DNA of 64,000 nt from Candidatus Solirubrobacter pratensis. GTDB taxonomy: Bacteria > Actinomycetota > Thermoleophilia > Solirubrobacterales > Solirubrobacteraceae. Where the stretch lies: assembly GCF_000425945.1 (NCBI RefSeq), contig NZ_AUEK01000011.1, positions 124,001-188,000 on the forward strand. Direction: 5' to 3'. Below the pieces are notes generated by a model. It saw nothing but the letters and a program-made list of their open reading frames with translations. It did no database searches and was not told where the DNA came from. Of this stretch, positions 53,228 through 61,838 are shown in pieces. The first letter of the stretch is position 1. Each line of letters starts with the position of its first letter. A program made the position numbers and the translations under genes.

Positions 53228-54127
53228 ATGAGTGAGCAGTTCGCACGCGTCGGGGACGTCGACATCTGCTTCGAGACGTTCGGCGACGCCGGCGACCCCG
53301 CGATCCTGCTGATCATGGGTCTCGGCACCCAGATGGTCGCCTGGCACGACGACTTCTGCACCGAGCTCGCGGGCCGCGGCTTCTTCGTGATCCGCCACGA
53401 CAACCGCGACATCGGGCGCTCCACGCATCTGCGGCAGCTCGAGCCGCCGCCGTTGTGGAAGCTCGCGATCCGCAACCGCAACGCGCCCTACACGCTCGCC
53501 GACATGGCGGGCGACAGCATCGGCGTGCTCGATCATCTGGGCATCGAGAAGGCGCACCTCGTCGGCGCCTCGATGGGCGGCATGATCGCCCAGACGATCG
53601 CGATCCGCCATCCGGAGCGGGCACTCTCGCTTGTCTCGATCTTCTCCAACACCGGCAGCTTCTGGAGCGGCCAGCCAGCGTTGAGCATGTACGCCGTGCT
53701 CCTGCGGCCGGCGCCGCGCGATCGCGAGGGCTTCATCGAGCACGGCGTGAAGATGTTCACCAAGATCGGCGGCAGCGGCTACGAGCCGGGCATCGAGGAC
53801 CTGCGCACGATCGCCGAGCGCAGCTTCGATCGTGGCGGCGATCCCGCCGGCCCCGGGCGCCAGCTGGCCGCGATCGTCGCCGACCGCGACCGCAGTCCGC
53901 AGCTGCGCAGGCTCACGCTTCCCACGACCGTCATCCACGGCACCGAGGACAAGCTGATCCGGCGGTCCGGCGGCCGCGCCACGGCGAAGGCGATCCCGGG
54001 CGCGCGGCTGATCGAGATCGAGGGCATGGGCCACGGCCTGCCGCGCGGCGCCTGGCCGCAGATCCTCGACGCGATCGAGGCGACGGCGCTGCGCGCCCAG
54101 GCGCCGGTCAGCTCAGCACGAGGATGA
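53228..54127 (+). CDS. Alpha/beta hydrolase
   Basis: This 299-residue alpha/beta-hydrolase has LLIMGLGTQMVAWHDDFC near residue 30, nucleophile Ser115 in VGASMGGMIAQTIAIRHPERA, Asp in VIHGTEDKLIRR and His in GMGHGLPRGAWPQI. The N-terminus VGDVDICFETFGD is typical of a widespread actinobacterial group near aclacinomycin methylesterase. It is divergent from the other hydrolase with only 23 bases between starts and shows no palindrome there. Its last seven codons overlap a small membrane protein gene on the other strand. Confidence 0.9.
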   Translation: MSEQFARVGDVDICFETFGDAGDPAILLIMGLGTQMVAWHDDFCTELAGRGFFVIRHDNRDIGRSTHLRQLEPPPLWKLAIRNRNAPYTLADMAGDSIGVLDHLGIEKAHLVGASMGGMIAQTIAIRHPERALSLVSIFSNTGSFWSGQPALSMYAVLLRPAPRDREGFIEHGVKMFTKIGGSGYEPGIEDLRTIAERSFDRGGDPAGPGRQLAAIVADRDRSPQLRRLTLPTTVIHGTEDKLIRRSGGRATAKAIPGARLIEIEGMGHGLPRGAWPQILDAIEATALRAQAPVSSARG

Positions 54128-54272
54128 GCACGATCACGATCAGCACGAGCACGACCGCGCCGGTGATGGCGCGGCCCTGCCACTGACGACCCCAGAACTC
54201 GGGCTTGGCGCGGTCGCGGTTGTAGCGGCCCTCGGGCGGCTCGCCGACCCAGTCGTCGTCGTCGTCGGCCAT
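54108..54272 (-). CDS. Small single-pass membrane protein
   Basis: This 54-residue protein has an acidic N-terminus (MADDDDDWVGEPPEG), a charged middle with KPEFWGRQWQGR and a C-terminal helix (AITGAVVLVLIVIVLILVL). Its start overlaps the LLM gene stop by one base (TGATG), so it is co-translated as the second gene. It has no recognised function. Its C-terminus overlaps the convergent hydrolase end by 20 bases. Confidence 0.75.
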   Translation of the reverse strand: MADDDDDWVGEPPEGRYNRDRAKPEFWGRQWQGRAITGAVVLVLIVIVLILVLS

Positions 54273-55216
54273 CACGTCACCGCCGGGACGAGCTCGCGCC
54301 CGATCAGGTCGATCATGTCGAGGTCGCGATGCAGCAGGCACTGCAGGAACGCGCGCTCGGCGCCCGCCTCCTCGTAGGCGCGCAGCCTCGCCACCGCCTC
54401 CTCCACGGTCCCGCCGACGCCCGTCCGCCCGAGCTCGCCGAAGTCGACCTGGGATCCCGACCACGCCGACAGCTCCTGCGCCCGGCGCTCGGCCTCCGCG
54501 CGGTCGTGCCCGATCACCGTCATCACCATCACGCTGAACGGGATCGGCTCACGGCCGGCCTTCTCGCACGCCGCGGCGATCGCCGCGCGCCGCTCTCGCA
54601 CCTCGTCGAGCGTCGGATAGACGGTGTTGTACTCGTCGGCGTAGGCGGCCGCGAGCCGCGCCGCCCGGGGTCCGGCGCCGCCGCCCATGACCAGCGGCGG
54701 ATGCGGGCGCTGGACCGGCTTGGGCAGCGCGTCGAGGTCGTCGACGGCGTAGCGCTCGCCGCTGAAGCTGAAGCGACCCTCCCGCCAGTGGCCGTGGACG
54801 ATCCGCAACTGCTCCTCGAGCACGTCCATGCGCTCCTTCATCGGGAGGAACCGGAAGCCGTAGGCGCGGTGCTCGACTTCCGACCAGCCGGTCCCGAGGC
54901 CGAGCTCGATGCGGCCGCCGGAGATGTGATCGGCGGTCGTGGCGAGCTTGGCGAGGATCGACGGATGGCGAAAGCTCGCCGGCGACACGAGCGTCCCGAG
55001 CCGCAGCGACTGCGTGCGGGCCGCCAGTCCGCAGATCGTCCCCCAGGCGTCGAGCGCGCCGCGCCCGTGCTCGCCCGAGACGGACAAGTAGTGGTCGGAG
55101 CGGAAGAGCGCCTCGATCCCCGAGCGCTCGCAGGCATCGGCCAGCGCGACCCAGTCCTCCCAGGTCACGTCCTCCTGGCCTTCGATCATCACGGAGATCC
55201 GCACGGGCGGAGTCAT
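54272..55216 (-). CDS. LLM class F420-dependent oxidoreductase
   Basis: This 314-residue luciferase-like protein belongs to the F420-using group: RISVMIEGQEDVTWEDWVALADACERSG at the N-terminus, FRSDHYLSV, RLGTLVSPASFRHPSILAKLATTADHIS, GRIELGLGTGWSEVEHRAYG and PPLVMGGGAGPRAARLAA. These match F420-dependent oxidoreductases common in Thermoleophilia and mycobacteria. The substrate is unknown. The start MTPPVRIS at 55216 is chosen over an earlier ATG 12 bases upstream by comparison with family starts. It is divergent from the EamA exporter, 14 bases apart. Confidence 0.9.
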   Translation of the reverse strand: MTPPVRISVMIEGQEDVTWEDWVALADACERSGIEALFRSDHYLSVSGEHGRGALDAWGTICGLAARTQSLRLGTLVSPASFRHPSILAKLATTADHISGGRIELGLGTGWSEVEHRAYGFRFLPMKERMDVLEEQLRIVHGHWREGRFSFSGERYAVDDLDALPKPVQRPHPPLVMGGGAGPRAARLAAAYADEYNTVYPTLDEVRERRAAIAAACEKAGREPIPFSVMVMTVIGHDRAEAERRAQELSAWSGSQVDFGELGRTGVGGTVEEAVARLRAYEEAGAERAFLQCLLHRDLDMIDLIGRELVPAVT

Positions 55217-55230
55217 ACCCTCTCCCACCC

Positions 55231-56115
55231 GTGCCGCGCTCGCTCGTCTGGATCCTCTACGCCGCGCTCGTGCTCGTGTGGTCGAGCACGTGGGTGGTCA
55301 TCGCCGTCGGGCTGGAGGATGTCGCGCCGTTCTTCGGCGCCGGGATCCGCTTCACGCTGGCGGGCGCCGGCGTGCTGACGGCGGCGGTCGCCGTGCGCCG
55401 GCCGCTGCGCACGGACGCCGCGCTCGCCGCGCTGATCGGCCTCCTGCCCTTCGCCACGACCTACGGCCTGATCTACTGGGCGGAGCAGTACGTCCCGTCC
55501 GGCCTGACCGCCGTCCTCTTCGGCGTGCTCCCGCTCTACGTCGCGCTGTTGTCGGTCGCGTTCCTGCCGCAGGAGCGGCTGAGCCCGCGCCTGCTCGCCG
55601 GCGTCGCCGTCGCGCTGGGCGGCCTCGTGCTCGCGTTCGGGGAGAGCCTGCAACTCGGCAGCGGGACGCGGACGGCGCTCGCCGCCACCGCGGTCGTCGC
55701 CTCGCCGCTCGCGAGCGCGATCGGCAACGTCGCGATCAAGCGCCGCGGCGCCGGCGCCGACCCGCTCGTGCTCAACGGCTGGGCGATGCTCGGCGGCGGG
55801 CTGGTGCTGGCGGCGATCTCGGCGCTGACCGAGGACTGGGGCGCGACATCGTGGTCGGCCGCGTCGGTCGGCTCGATCCTCTACCTCGCCGTGTTCGGCA
55901 CCGCGTTCACGTTCGTGACGCTGACGGTCCTGCTGCACGAGCTGCCGGCGATGACGACGAGCTTCATCTCGCTGATCATCCCGTTCGGCGCGCTCGCGCT
56001 CGGCGCGGTCGTGCGCGACGAGGCGATCACCGCCGCGGCGGTGGGAGGCGCGGCGCTCGTCGCCGGCGGGATCGCCGTCGCCCAGGTGCGCCCGAGGCCG
56101 AGAGTGCGCGCCTGA
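55231..56115 (+). CDS. EamA/DMT family transporter
   Basis: This 294-residue membrane protein has ten helices in two homologous EamA halves. The first begins LVLVWSSTWVVIAVGLEDVAPFF; the second begins near GADPLVLNGWAMLGGGLVLA. The WSSTW and PFGALALG motifs are typical of the drug/metabolite transporter family that exports amino acids or other metabolites. The start is a GTG at 55231 with the divergent LLM gene 14 bases away. The substrate cannot be inferred. Confidence 0.9.
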   Translation: MPRSLVWILYAALVLVWSSTWVVIAVGLEDVAPFFGAGIRFTLAGAGVLTAAVAVRRPLRTDAALAALIGLLPFATTYGLIYWAEQYVPSGLTAVLFGVLPLYVALLSVAFLPQERLSPRLLAGVAVALGGLVLAFGESLQLGSGTRTALAATAVVASPLASAIGNVAIKRRGAGADPLVLNGWAMLGGGLVLAAISALTEDWGATSWSAASVGSILYLAVFGTAFTFVTLTVLLHELPAMTTSFISLIIPFGALALGAVVRDEAITAAAVGGAALVAGGIAVAQVRPRPRVRA

Positions 56116-56128
56116 CACGATCAAGGGC

Positions 56129-56962
56129 ATGAGCTTGACGATCGGAACCGGACCGCTGGCGGGGACTCCCGGCGGCTCGTTCAATTTTGATTTCGCCCTG
56201 CGGTCACCGCAAGCGGGGACCTCCGGGCGACGATACACCGACGCACCGAAGCACCGGATCTTCTACGCCGACTTCCCCCGCCGCCTGCGCGCGGTGATCG
56301 GCGGGCGCGTGCTGTTCGACACCGAGGGCGCGAAGCTGCTGTATGAGACCGGCATCAAGCCGGTCCCCTACATCCCGCTCGCCGACTTCGACCACTCGCT
56401 GCTGCGGCGCACCGACCACTCGACGCACTGCCCGTTCAAGGGCGACGCGTCCTACTACTCCGTCGGCGACGCCGAGAACGTGGTGTGGGAGTACAACGAG
56501 CCCAATCCGGAGGCGTCGTGGCTGAAAGGGTACGCGGCGCCCTACTGGAACAGGATGGACGCGTGGTTCGTCGAGGAGGAGCCCGTCTACGGGCACCTTC
56601 GCGACCCCTACCACCGCGTCGACGTCCACGAGACCTCGCGCCCCGTCGTGGTGAGGGCCGGCGGCAAGGTGATCGCGCGCTCGGAGCGGCCGAAGCTGCT
56701 GTTCGAGACCGGTCTGAAGCCGCGCGTGTACGTCCCCCGCGCGGACGTCGCGGCGGGCGTGTTGAGGCCGGCCGAGAAGCGCACGATCTGCCCGTACAAG
56801 GGCCAGGCCACGTACTGGTCCCTGGACGGCATCGCGGACGCGGCGTGGAGCTACGAGGCGCCGCTGGCGGAGGCCGCCAAGGTCCAGGGCCACGTCAGCT
56901 TCGACGCCGACGGCGTGGAGGTCGAGCTCGGGCGGCCGAGCGCCGACGTGCCTACCGCGTGA
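56129..56962 (+). CDS. DUF427 domain protein (two domains)
   Basis: This 277-residue protein carries two tandem DUF427 domains. The first spans about 50-130 (RAVIGGRVLFDTEGAKLLYETGIKPVPYIPLAD, then HCPFKGDASYYSV); the second spans about 168-245 (VVVRAGGKVIARSERPKLLFETGLKPRVYVP, CPYKGQATYWSL). Each has the LLxETG-x-xPxxY core and a CPxKG motif. The function is unknown; the fold is a small barrel seen in actinobacteria and plants. The N-terminal 40 residues are variable. It ends 11 bases inside the convergent STAS gene. Confidence 0.88.
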   Translation: MSLTIGTGPLAGTPGGSFNFDFALRSPQAGTSGRRYTDAPKHRIFYADFPRRLRAVIGGRVLFDTEGAKLLYETGIKPVPYIPLADFDHSLLRRTDHSTHCPFKGDASYYSVGDAENVVWEYNEPNPEASWLKGYAAPYWNRMDAWFVEEEPVYGHLRDPYHRVDVHETSRPVVVRAGGKVIARSERPKLLFETGLKPRVYVPRADVAAGVLRPAEKRTICPYKGQATYWSLDGIADAAWSYEAPLAEAAKVQGHVSFDADGVEVELGRPSADVPTA

Positions 56963-57293
56963 GGGCGACCGGCAGGTCGTTGACCATCTCGAACGCCTCG
57001 TCGACCGCCGTCATGGCGAACAGGCGCTGAACCGCGGCCGAGCCGCGGACGAGTACCAGCCGGTGCCCGAGGCGGCGCGCACGCCGGCGCGCCGCCAGCA
57101 GCCGCGCGAGGCCGCACGAGTCCAGGAACGTCAGCTGGCGCAGATCGATCACGACGCAGGCCGGGCGCGTCGTCTCGACCGCGCGCAGCTCCTCGTCGAA
57201 CGTGTACGCGTGAGCGAGATCGAGCTCTCCCCGCAGCGCGAAGCGCACCGCGCCTGGCTCGAGCTCCTCGATGGTCAGTCCGAAGCCGCTCAT
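56952..57293 (-). CDS. STAS-domain anti-sigma factor antagonist-like protein
   Basis: This 113-residue single STAS domain has LRGELDLAHAYTFDEEL, then VIDLRQLTFLDSCGLARLL, in which the Ser in LDSCGLA is the phosphorylation site of SpoIIAA/RsbV-type antagonists, followed by RRLGHRLVLVRGSAAVQRLF. It would release a sigma factor by binding an anti-sigma kinase, but no partner is near. I chose ATG 57293 because GAGGAAGAG lies just upstream; an ATG 51 bases earlier is possible. It is divergent from the glyoxalase gene. Confidence 0.87.
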   Translation of the reverse strand: MSGFGLTIEELEPGAVRFALRGELDLAHAYTFDEELRAVETTRPACVVIDLRQLTFLDSCGLARLLAARRRARRLGHRLVLVRGSAAVQRLFAMTAVDEAFEMVNDLPVALTR

Positions 57294-57380
57294 CCACTCT
57301 TCCTCTCTCCCCGAGGCGGGTTTCCGTTCTGACACTTCCCCCATTTCGTCAGGCGTAATCGGTTTGCGTAGCATCCGGGC

Positions 57381-57788
57381 ATGGCCAAGCGCTATGTCCA
57401 CACCTGCGTCCGCGTGCTCGAGGAGGAGCGGTCGGTGCGCTTCTACGAGCGGCTCGGCTACGAGCGCCGCGGCAAGCTGCAGTTCGAGACGGCCTACAAC
57501 GTCTACATGGGGCTCCCGGGCGACGGCGACACGCTCGAGCTGACGGTCAACATGGGGCGCGAGGAGCCATACGACGTCGGCGACGGGTACAACCACATCG
57601 CGCTCACGGTCGACGACCTCGATGCGCTGCTCACGGAGCTGGCCGGCGCCGGCGTCGAGCCGGAGAAGCCGCCGTTCCATCCCGGCGGGCGCCCCGAGGT
57701 CGGGCGCATCTGCTTCGTCCAGGATCCGGACGGCTACCGCATCGAGCTGATCGACGGCGGCGGGTTCCGGACGCCCCAGGACGCGTAG
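57381..57788 (+). CDS. VOC family protein, glyoxalase I-like
   Basis: This 135-residue protein has a vicinal oxygen chelate fold with two paired modules. It has VHTCVRVLEEERSVRFYERLGYERR at the N-terminus and GDGYNHIALTVDDLDAL in the second half, with FVQDPDGYRIELIDGG providing the last metal ligand (Glu). The metal set is His, Glu, His, Glu as in lactoylglutathione lyase. The C-terminus is odd: the last ten codons and stop lie in the first unit of a 38-base tandem repeat that continues beyond the gene. Confidence 0.9.
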   Translation: MAKRYVHTCVRVLEEERSVRFYERLGYERRGKLQFETAYNVYMGLPGDGDTLELTVNMGREEPYDVGDGYNHIALTVDDLDALLTELAGAGVEPEKPPFHPGGRPEVGRICFVQDPDGYRIELIDGGGFRTPQDA

Positions 57789-57876
57789 GCCGCGGCGGCG
57801 GGTTCCGGACGCCCCAGGACGCGTAGGCCGCGGCGGCGGGTTCCGGACGCCCCAGGACGCGTAGGCCGCGGCGGCG
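57755..57876. repeat. 38-base tandem repeat, 3.2 copies, at the glyoxalase 3' end
   Basis: Units begin at 57755, 57793, 57831 and (eight bases only) 57869. Each reads CGGCGGCGGGTTCCGG, ACGCCCCAGGACGCG, then TAGGCCG. The three full units are essentially identical. The first holds the last codons and the TAG of the glyoxalase gene; the others lie in the short gap before the next gene. The unit length is not a multiple of three. Confidence 0.92.
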
Positions 57877-57889
57877 AGTAGCGGTGACC

Positions 57890-57894
57890 GGAGG
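57890..57894 (+). promoter_or_regulatory. Ribosome binding site pointing to an ATC start
   Basis: GGAGG lies nine bases before the ATC at 57904, the only position where the protein aligns with family N-termini. No ATG, GTG or TTG in this frame lies nearby. This ribosome site is the main argument that translation starts here. Confidence 0.5.
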
Positions 57895-57903
57895 GCGAGG
57901 CCC

Positions 57904-58155
57904 ATCTACACGCTGCTAGGGACCGACGGGGTCGCGTACGAGAGCGCGGCCAAGGGACGGCTCGGCGGCCACGCGCGCACTCGCGTCTACGGCCGGCTCG
58001 ACTGCCCGGTCGCGCTCAGCCTGCTGCGGCGCGGCTTGCAGCCGCGCCACCGCGTGTTCTTCGCCGACGAGGCGACGGCCGTCGCCGCCGGCTTCCGCCC
58101 GTGCGGCGCGTGCATGCGCGAGGAGTACCGCACCTGGAAGGCGCGCGCGGGGTGA
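57904..58155 (+). CDS. Ada-type metal-binding domain protein with apparent ATC start
   Basis: The frame encodes 83 residues of a small zinc-binding domain like the N-terminal domain of Ada: YTLLGTDGVAYESAAKG, LGGHARTRVYGRLDCPVALSLL, HRVFFADEATAVAAGFRPCG and CMREEYRTWKARAG. The metal-binding cysteines are in DCP and CGACM. Relatives start with Met directly before YTLLG; here that codon is ATC. GGAGG at 57890-57894 is well placed. Either translation starts at ATC (rare but known in bacteria), or an ATG has been lost and the gene is dying. Its function is unknown; such proteins are small DNA-linked zinc modules. Confidence 0.68.
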   Translation: MYTLLGTDGVAYESAAKGRLGGHARTRVYGRLDCPVALSLLRRGLQPRHRVFFADEATAVAAGFRPCGACMREEYRTWKARAG

Positions 58156-58171
58156 CGCCTATGCTGCGCGC

Positions 58172-59353
58172 GTGCCGCCCGCGAGAGACTCCGCAAGGCG
58201 AGTCGCGCGGGCGTCGCGCTCGCGCGCCGTCCGCCGGCGGCGCCTTGTCCTGCTGGCCGGCGCTGCGCTCGCGTTGATCGCCGGCGCGGCGCTCGGCGCG
58301 CGGCACGACGACGAGCAGCGGTTCACGGCGTTCATCCACCCGCAGCCGGCGCCGCGCTCGCGGCCGGTGCCGTCGCCCACGCCCGCCGCCGTCGACCGGC
58401 TCTCGCTGGCGCAGCAGGTCGGCAAGCTGATCGTGCTGCGCTTCGACGGGACCGAGGCGCCACCGTACGTGCGCCGGGCGCTCAACCGCGGCTGGGCCGC
58501 GGGCGCGATCCTGTTCCGCGACAACGTCGCCGCGCCGTCCCAGCTGCGTCAGCTCACGGGCGCGCTGCGCGCGTCGGGCCGCCACGCCGGCGCGACGCCG
58601 ATCGTGTGCGTCGACCAGGAGGGCGGCCCGATCCGGATCGTCTCCTGGGCGCCACCGGTCAGCGCCGCGGCGGGGCAGCGTCCGGGACCCGACGCGCGGG
58701 CCGCGGGGAGCGCGCTGCGCGCGCTCGGCATCAACGTCGCGCTGGCGCCGGTCGGCGACGTCCCGTCGGTCGCCGGCGCCGCGCTCGAGACGCGCGCGTT
58801 CTCGCACGACCCGCGGCGTGCGGCGAGCGCGGTCGCGGCCGCCGTGAAGGGCTGGCTCGGGGCGGGCGTCGCCCCGACCGCCAAGCACTTCCCCGGCCTC
58901 GGCGGCACGACGGTCAACACCGACCGCGGCTCGACGGTGATCGCCGGCGGCGCCCCGACCGGCCGCGACCTCGCGCCGTTCAAGGCCGCGATCTCCGCCG
59001 GCGTCCCGCTGGTGATGAGCGCGCACGCCGTCTACCCCGCGCTCGACCGCGCGCACATCGCTTCGCAGTCGCCCGCCGTCCTGGAGGACCTGCTGCGCGC
59101 CAAGCTCGGCTTCAAGGGGGTGGTGATGACCGACTCGATCGAGGCCGTCGCGGTGCGTGCGACCGGCACCACCGAGCAGGTCGCGGTGCGTTCGATCGCC
59201 GCCGGCAACGACATCGTGCTCACGACCGGCCAGGGCTCCTGGATCCGGGCGTACCGGGCGCTGCTGGCGCGAGCGCGTGCGTCGAAGTCCTTTCGCGCGC
59301 GCGTCCGCGCCTCCGCGGCGCGCGTGCTGGCGCTTCAGGCGCGGCTGCGCTGA
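58172..59353 (+). CDS. GH3 family glycoside hydrolase, NagZ-like
   Basis: This 393-residue protein has an N-terminal signal anchor ([19 protein letters not shown]) after a basic stretch, then a Ser/Pro linker and a GH3 (beta-N-acetylhexosaminidase) TIM barrel. Motifs are [49 protein letters not shown] (from residue 238) and the nucleophile Asp321 in VMTDSIEAV. It would remove N-acetylglucosamine from cell-wall muropeptides outside the membrane. It starts at a GTG 16 bases after the Ada-like stop. Confidence 0.9.
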   Translation: MPPARDSARRVARASRSRAVRRRRLVLLAGAALALIAGAALGARHDDEQRFTAFIHPQPAPRSRPVPSPTPAAVDRLSLAQQVGKLIVLRFDGTEAPPYVRRALNRGWAAGAILFRDNVAAPSQLRQLTGALRASGRHAGATPIVCVDQEGGPIRIVSWAPPVSAAAGQRPGPDARAAGSALRALGINVALAPVGDVPSVAGAALETRAFSHDPRRAASAVAAAVKGWLGAGVAPTAKHFPGLGGTTVNTDRGSTVIAGGAPTGRDLAPFKAAISAGVPLVMSAHAVYPALDRAHIASQSPAVLEDLLRAKLGFKGVVMTDSIEAVAVRATGTTEQVAVRSIAAGNDIVLTTGQGSWIRAYRALLARARASKSFRARVRASAARVLALQARLR

Positions 59354-59447
59354 CCGGCGCCACCGCTCCGTAGGGGACGGTTCGTCATGCCTAAGAGGCG
59401 TCTAAAGCCCGACATCCGGGCCAATCCCGGCTGCGTACACTGACGAT

Positions 59448-61838
59448 GTGTCGAGGGAAGAGCCGCCCCGCCTGGTTCAGCGGAGGGTCAACGATCAGGC
59501 GATCTCGCTAGCGCGTGAGTGGCGCGCGCTCGGTCGCGCCGCGACGATCGTCGCGATCATCACGTCGCCGGCGCTGTTCGTGCTGCTGCACACGTCGTAC
59601 GACTGGTCGGTCTTCTGGTCGGTCGTCGGCGCGTTCGCCGGCGTGGTCATCTTCCGCGGGCTGATCGACGTGATCGCCCACAAGCTGATCCCGTCGCCGT
59701 CGCTGTACGGCGCCGAGGACGCCCTGAAGAAGCAGGACGTGCTCTCCCGCCGACGCGTCTGGTACTGGCGCCACAAGTTCAAGGTCTGGCTCTGGCTCGG
59801 CGGCATCGCGCTGGTGGTCCTCGGGGTGATCGCGCTGATCAAGGGCGAGTCGATCGGCGACGCCGTCACGTCGATCGGCGACAGCTTCCAGGGCTTCAAG
59901 GTCTCGAGCATCTTCGGGCTGGCGTTCCAGCTCGTCTTCCTGTTCTTCATCAACTTCGCGATCCTCTTCGGCCCCATGGTCGCCATGGGGATCCAGCAGA
60001 TCAAGGCCTACGAGCCGGGCGAGGCCGACTGGGGCGTCAAGATGGAAGACGTCCGCGGGCAGGCCGAGGCCAAGCTGGAGATCACGCGCGTCGTGTCGCT
60101 GTGGCAGTCCGGCGAGGAGTTCGAGAAGGCCGGCGGCAAGCGCGAGCGCGGCGTCCTCTTCCTCGGCGCCCCGGGCACCGGCAAGACGATGCTCTCCAAG
60201 GGCATCGCGACGTCCTTCAACTGCCCGTTCGTGACGATCCCCGGCTCGGGGTTCGCGCAGACGTTCATCGGCATGGACGCGATCATCGTCCGCTTCCTGG
60301 CGCGCAAGGCCAAGAAGCTCGCCAACAAGTGGGGCGGCCAGTGCATCGTCTTCATCGACGAGATCGACGCCGTCGGCATGCGCCGCTCCTCGCTCGGCAC
60401 CGGCTTCCAGCCGCTCAACACGGGCACGATCCACGACACGCACTTCTTCGGCCCGCTCGGCGCGTTCACCAACTCGGGCGACCTCGTGCTGGAGACCGAG
60501 GCCTGGCGTGAGAAGCTGTTCGCGATGCGCGCCGACCCGCCGCGGCAGCATTACCCCGCCTTCATCACGCGCGCCGCCGACGCGATCCGCAACGTGATCA
60601 TGCCCGGCGGCATGGGGATGGGCGGCGGCATGGCGCTCAACCAGCTGCTCGTCGTGATGGACGGCATCGACGACCCGCCGCTGCTCAAGCGCGTGTTCAC
60701 CCGCCGCTTCAACAGCTTCCTCGACGCGATGTACGTCGTTCCACAGGCCATCGGCCCGCTGAAGCTGCGGCTCAGGCCGCCGCGACCGCGCAAGGACGAG
60801 GTCTACTTCATCGGCGCGTGCAACGCGCCGCTGGCGTCGCTGGACCCGGCGCTCACCCGCCCGGGACGGATGGGCCGCCACATCTACTTCCGCACGCCGA
60901 CGTGGGAGGACCGGCGCGACATCTTCGATCTCTACCTCGCGAAGGTCTCCCACGAGGCGGATCTCGACACCGAGAAGGCGCGCGACGAGCTCGCGCGGAT
61001 CACCAACGGCTACTCCCCCGCGATGATCGACCAGGCGTGCTCGCTGGCGCTGACCTACGCGCACTCGGACGGGCGGATGGCGTTCAGCCGCCATGACCTC
61101 GTGGCGGCGATGACGACGGTCGAGTCCGGCGTCGCGGTCGGCCAGGCGTACCCCAAGCACGAGGCGCGCTCGATCGCGATCCACGAGGCGGGCCACGCGG
61201 TCTGCGGCCACCTCTACGCGGAGAACGTGCTCTCGACCCGGCTGTCGATCCGCCGGCGCGGCTCCAGCGGCGGCCATCACCAAGCGATGGCGATCGAGGA
61301 CCGGCTGGTGTCGTGGCGCTCGGAGGAAGTCGGCACGCTGATCTGGGTGCTCGGCGCGATGGCCGCGGAGCACGTCTTCTACGGGCAGACCACCACCGGC
61401 GTCGGCGGCGACATCGGCTCGGTGACCGCCAGCGCGGCGGGCATGGTCGGCTATGCCGCGATGGCGCCGGCCCCGATCGATCTGTCGGACCGCATCGCCG
61501 ACAAGGAGGAGCGCGAGAAGGAGGAGCAGCGCGTCACCGAGCGCTTCGAGAAGCTCGGCGTGCAGCTCATGCAGCGTGCCAGCACCGACGGCAACCCGTA
61601 CGCCGCGACGCTCGGCGACGCGGGCAAGCGCAAGCTCGTCGCCGGCCTGCTCGGACAGGCGTTCGTGCTCGCCCACATGACGATCCGCGCGAACAAGCAG
61701 GGCGTCGACTACATCGCCGGCCGTCTGGTCGCAGCCGGCGAGCTCTACGGCGACGAAGTGACCGACCTGCTCGACGAGGCCAGGCTCGTCAAGCCCGAGA
61801 TCGACGTACTGGACGAGGCGACATGGCCCGTGATCTGA
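59448..61838 (+). CDS. FtsH-like membrane AAA+ metalloprotease with an AAA insertion
   Basis: This 796-residue protein has three hydrophobic segments in the first 190 residues: one near 32-50 and two between 110 and 190. The AAA+ module has Walker A GAPGTGKT at 240-247, Walker B CIVFIDEIDAVG and a second region of homology (LDPALTRPGRMGRHIYF). The protease domain has HEAGH at 579-583 with the third zinc ligand Asp in GVGGDIGSVTAS. Unlike FtsH, an insertion of roughly 100 residues rich in Gly/Met (VIMPGGMGMGGGMALN) lies between Walker B and the second homology region. It should degrade membrane proteins. It overlaps the next gene by 16 bases. Confidence 0.9.
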   Translation: MSREEPPRLVQRRVNDQAISLAREWRALGRAATIVAIITSPALFVLLHTSYDWSVFWSVVGAFAGVVIFRGLIDVIAHKLIPSPSLYGAEDALKKQDVLSRRRVWYWRHKFKVWLWLGGIALVVLGVIALIKGESIGDAVTSIGDSFQGFKVSSIFGLAFQLVFLFFINFAILFGPMVAMGIQQIKAYEPGEADWGVKMEDVRGQAEAKLEITRVVSLWQSGEEFEKAGGKRERGVLFLGAPGTGKTMLSKGIATSFNCPFVTIPGSGFAQTFIGMDAIIVRFLARKAKKLANKWGGQCIVFIDEIDAVGMRRSSLGTGFQPLNTGTIHDTHFFGPLGAFTNSGDLVLETEAWREKLFAMRADPPRQHYPAFITRAADAIRNVIMPGGMGMGGGMALNQLLVVMDGIDDPPLLKRVFTRRFNSFLDAMYVVPQAIGPLKLRLRPPRPRKDEVYFIGACNAPLASLDPALTRPGRMGRHIYFRTPTWEDRRDIFDLYLAKVSHEADLDTEKARDELARITNGYSPAMIDQACSLALTYAHSDGRMAFSRHDLVAAMTTVESGVAVGQAYPKHEARSIAIHEAGHAVCGHLYAENVLSTRLSIRRRGSSGGHHQAMAIEDRLVSWRSEEVGTLIWVLGAMAAEHVFYGQTTTGVGGDIGSVTASAAGMVGYAAMAPAPIDLSDRIADKEEREKEEQRVTERFEKLGVQLMQRASTDGNPYAATLGDAGKRKLVAGLLGQAFVLAHMTIRANKQGVDYIAGRLVAAGELYGDEVTDLLDEARLVKPEIDVLDEATWPVI

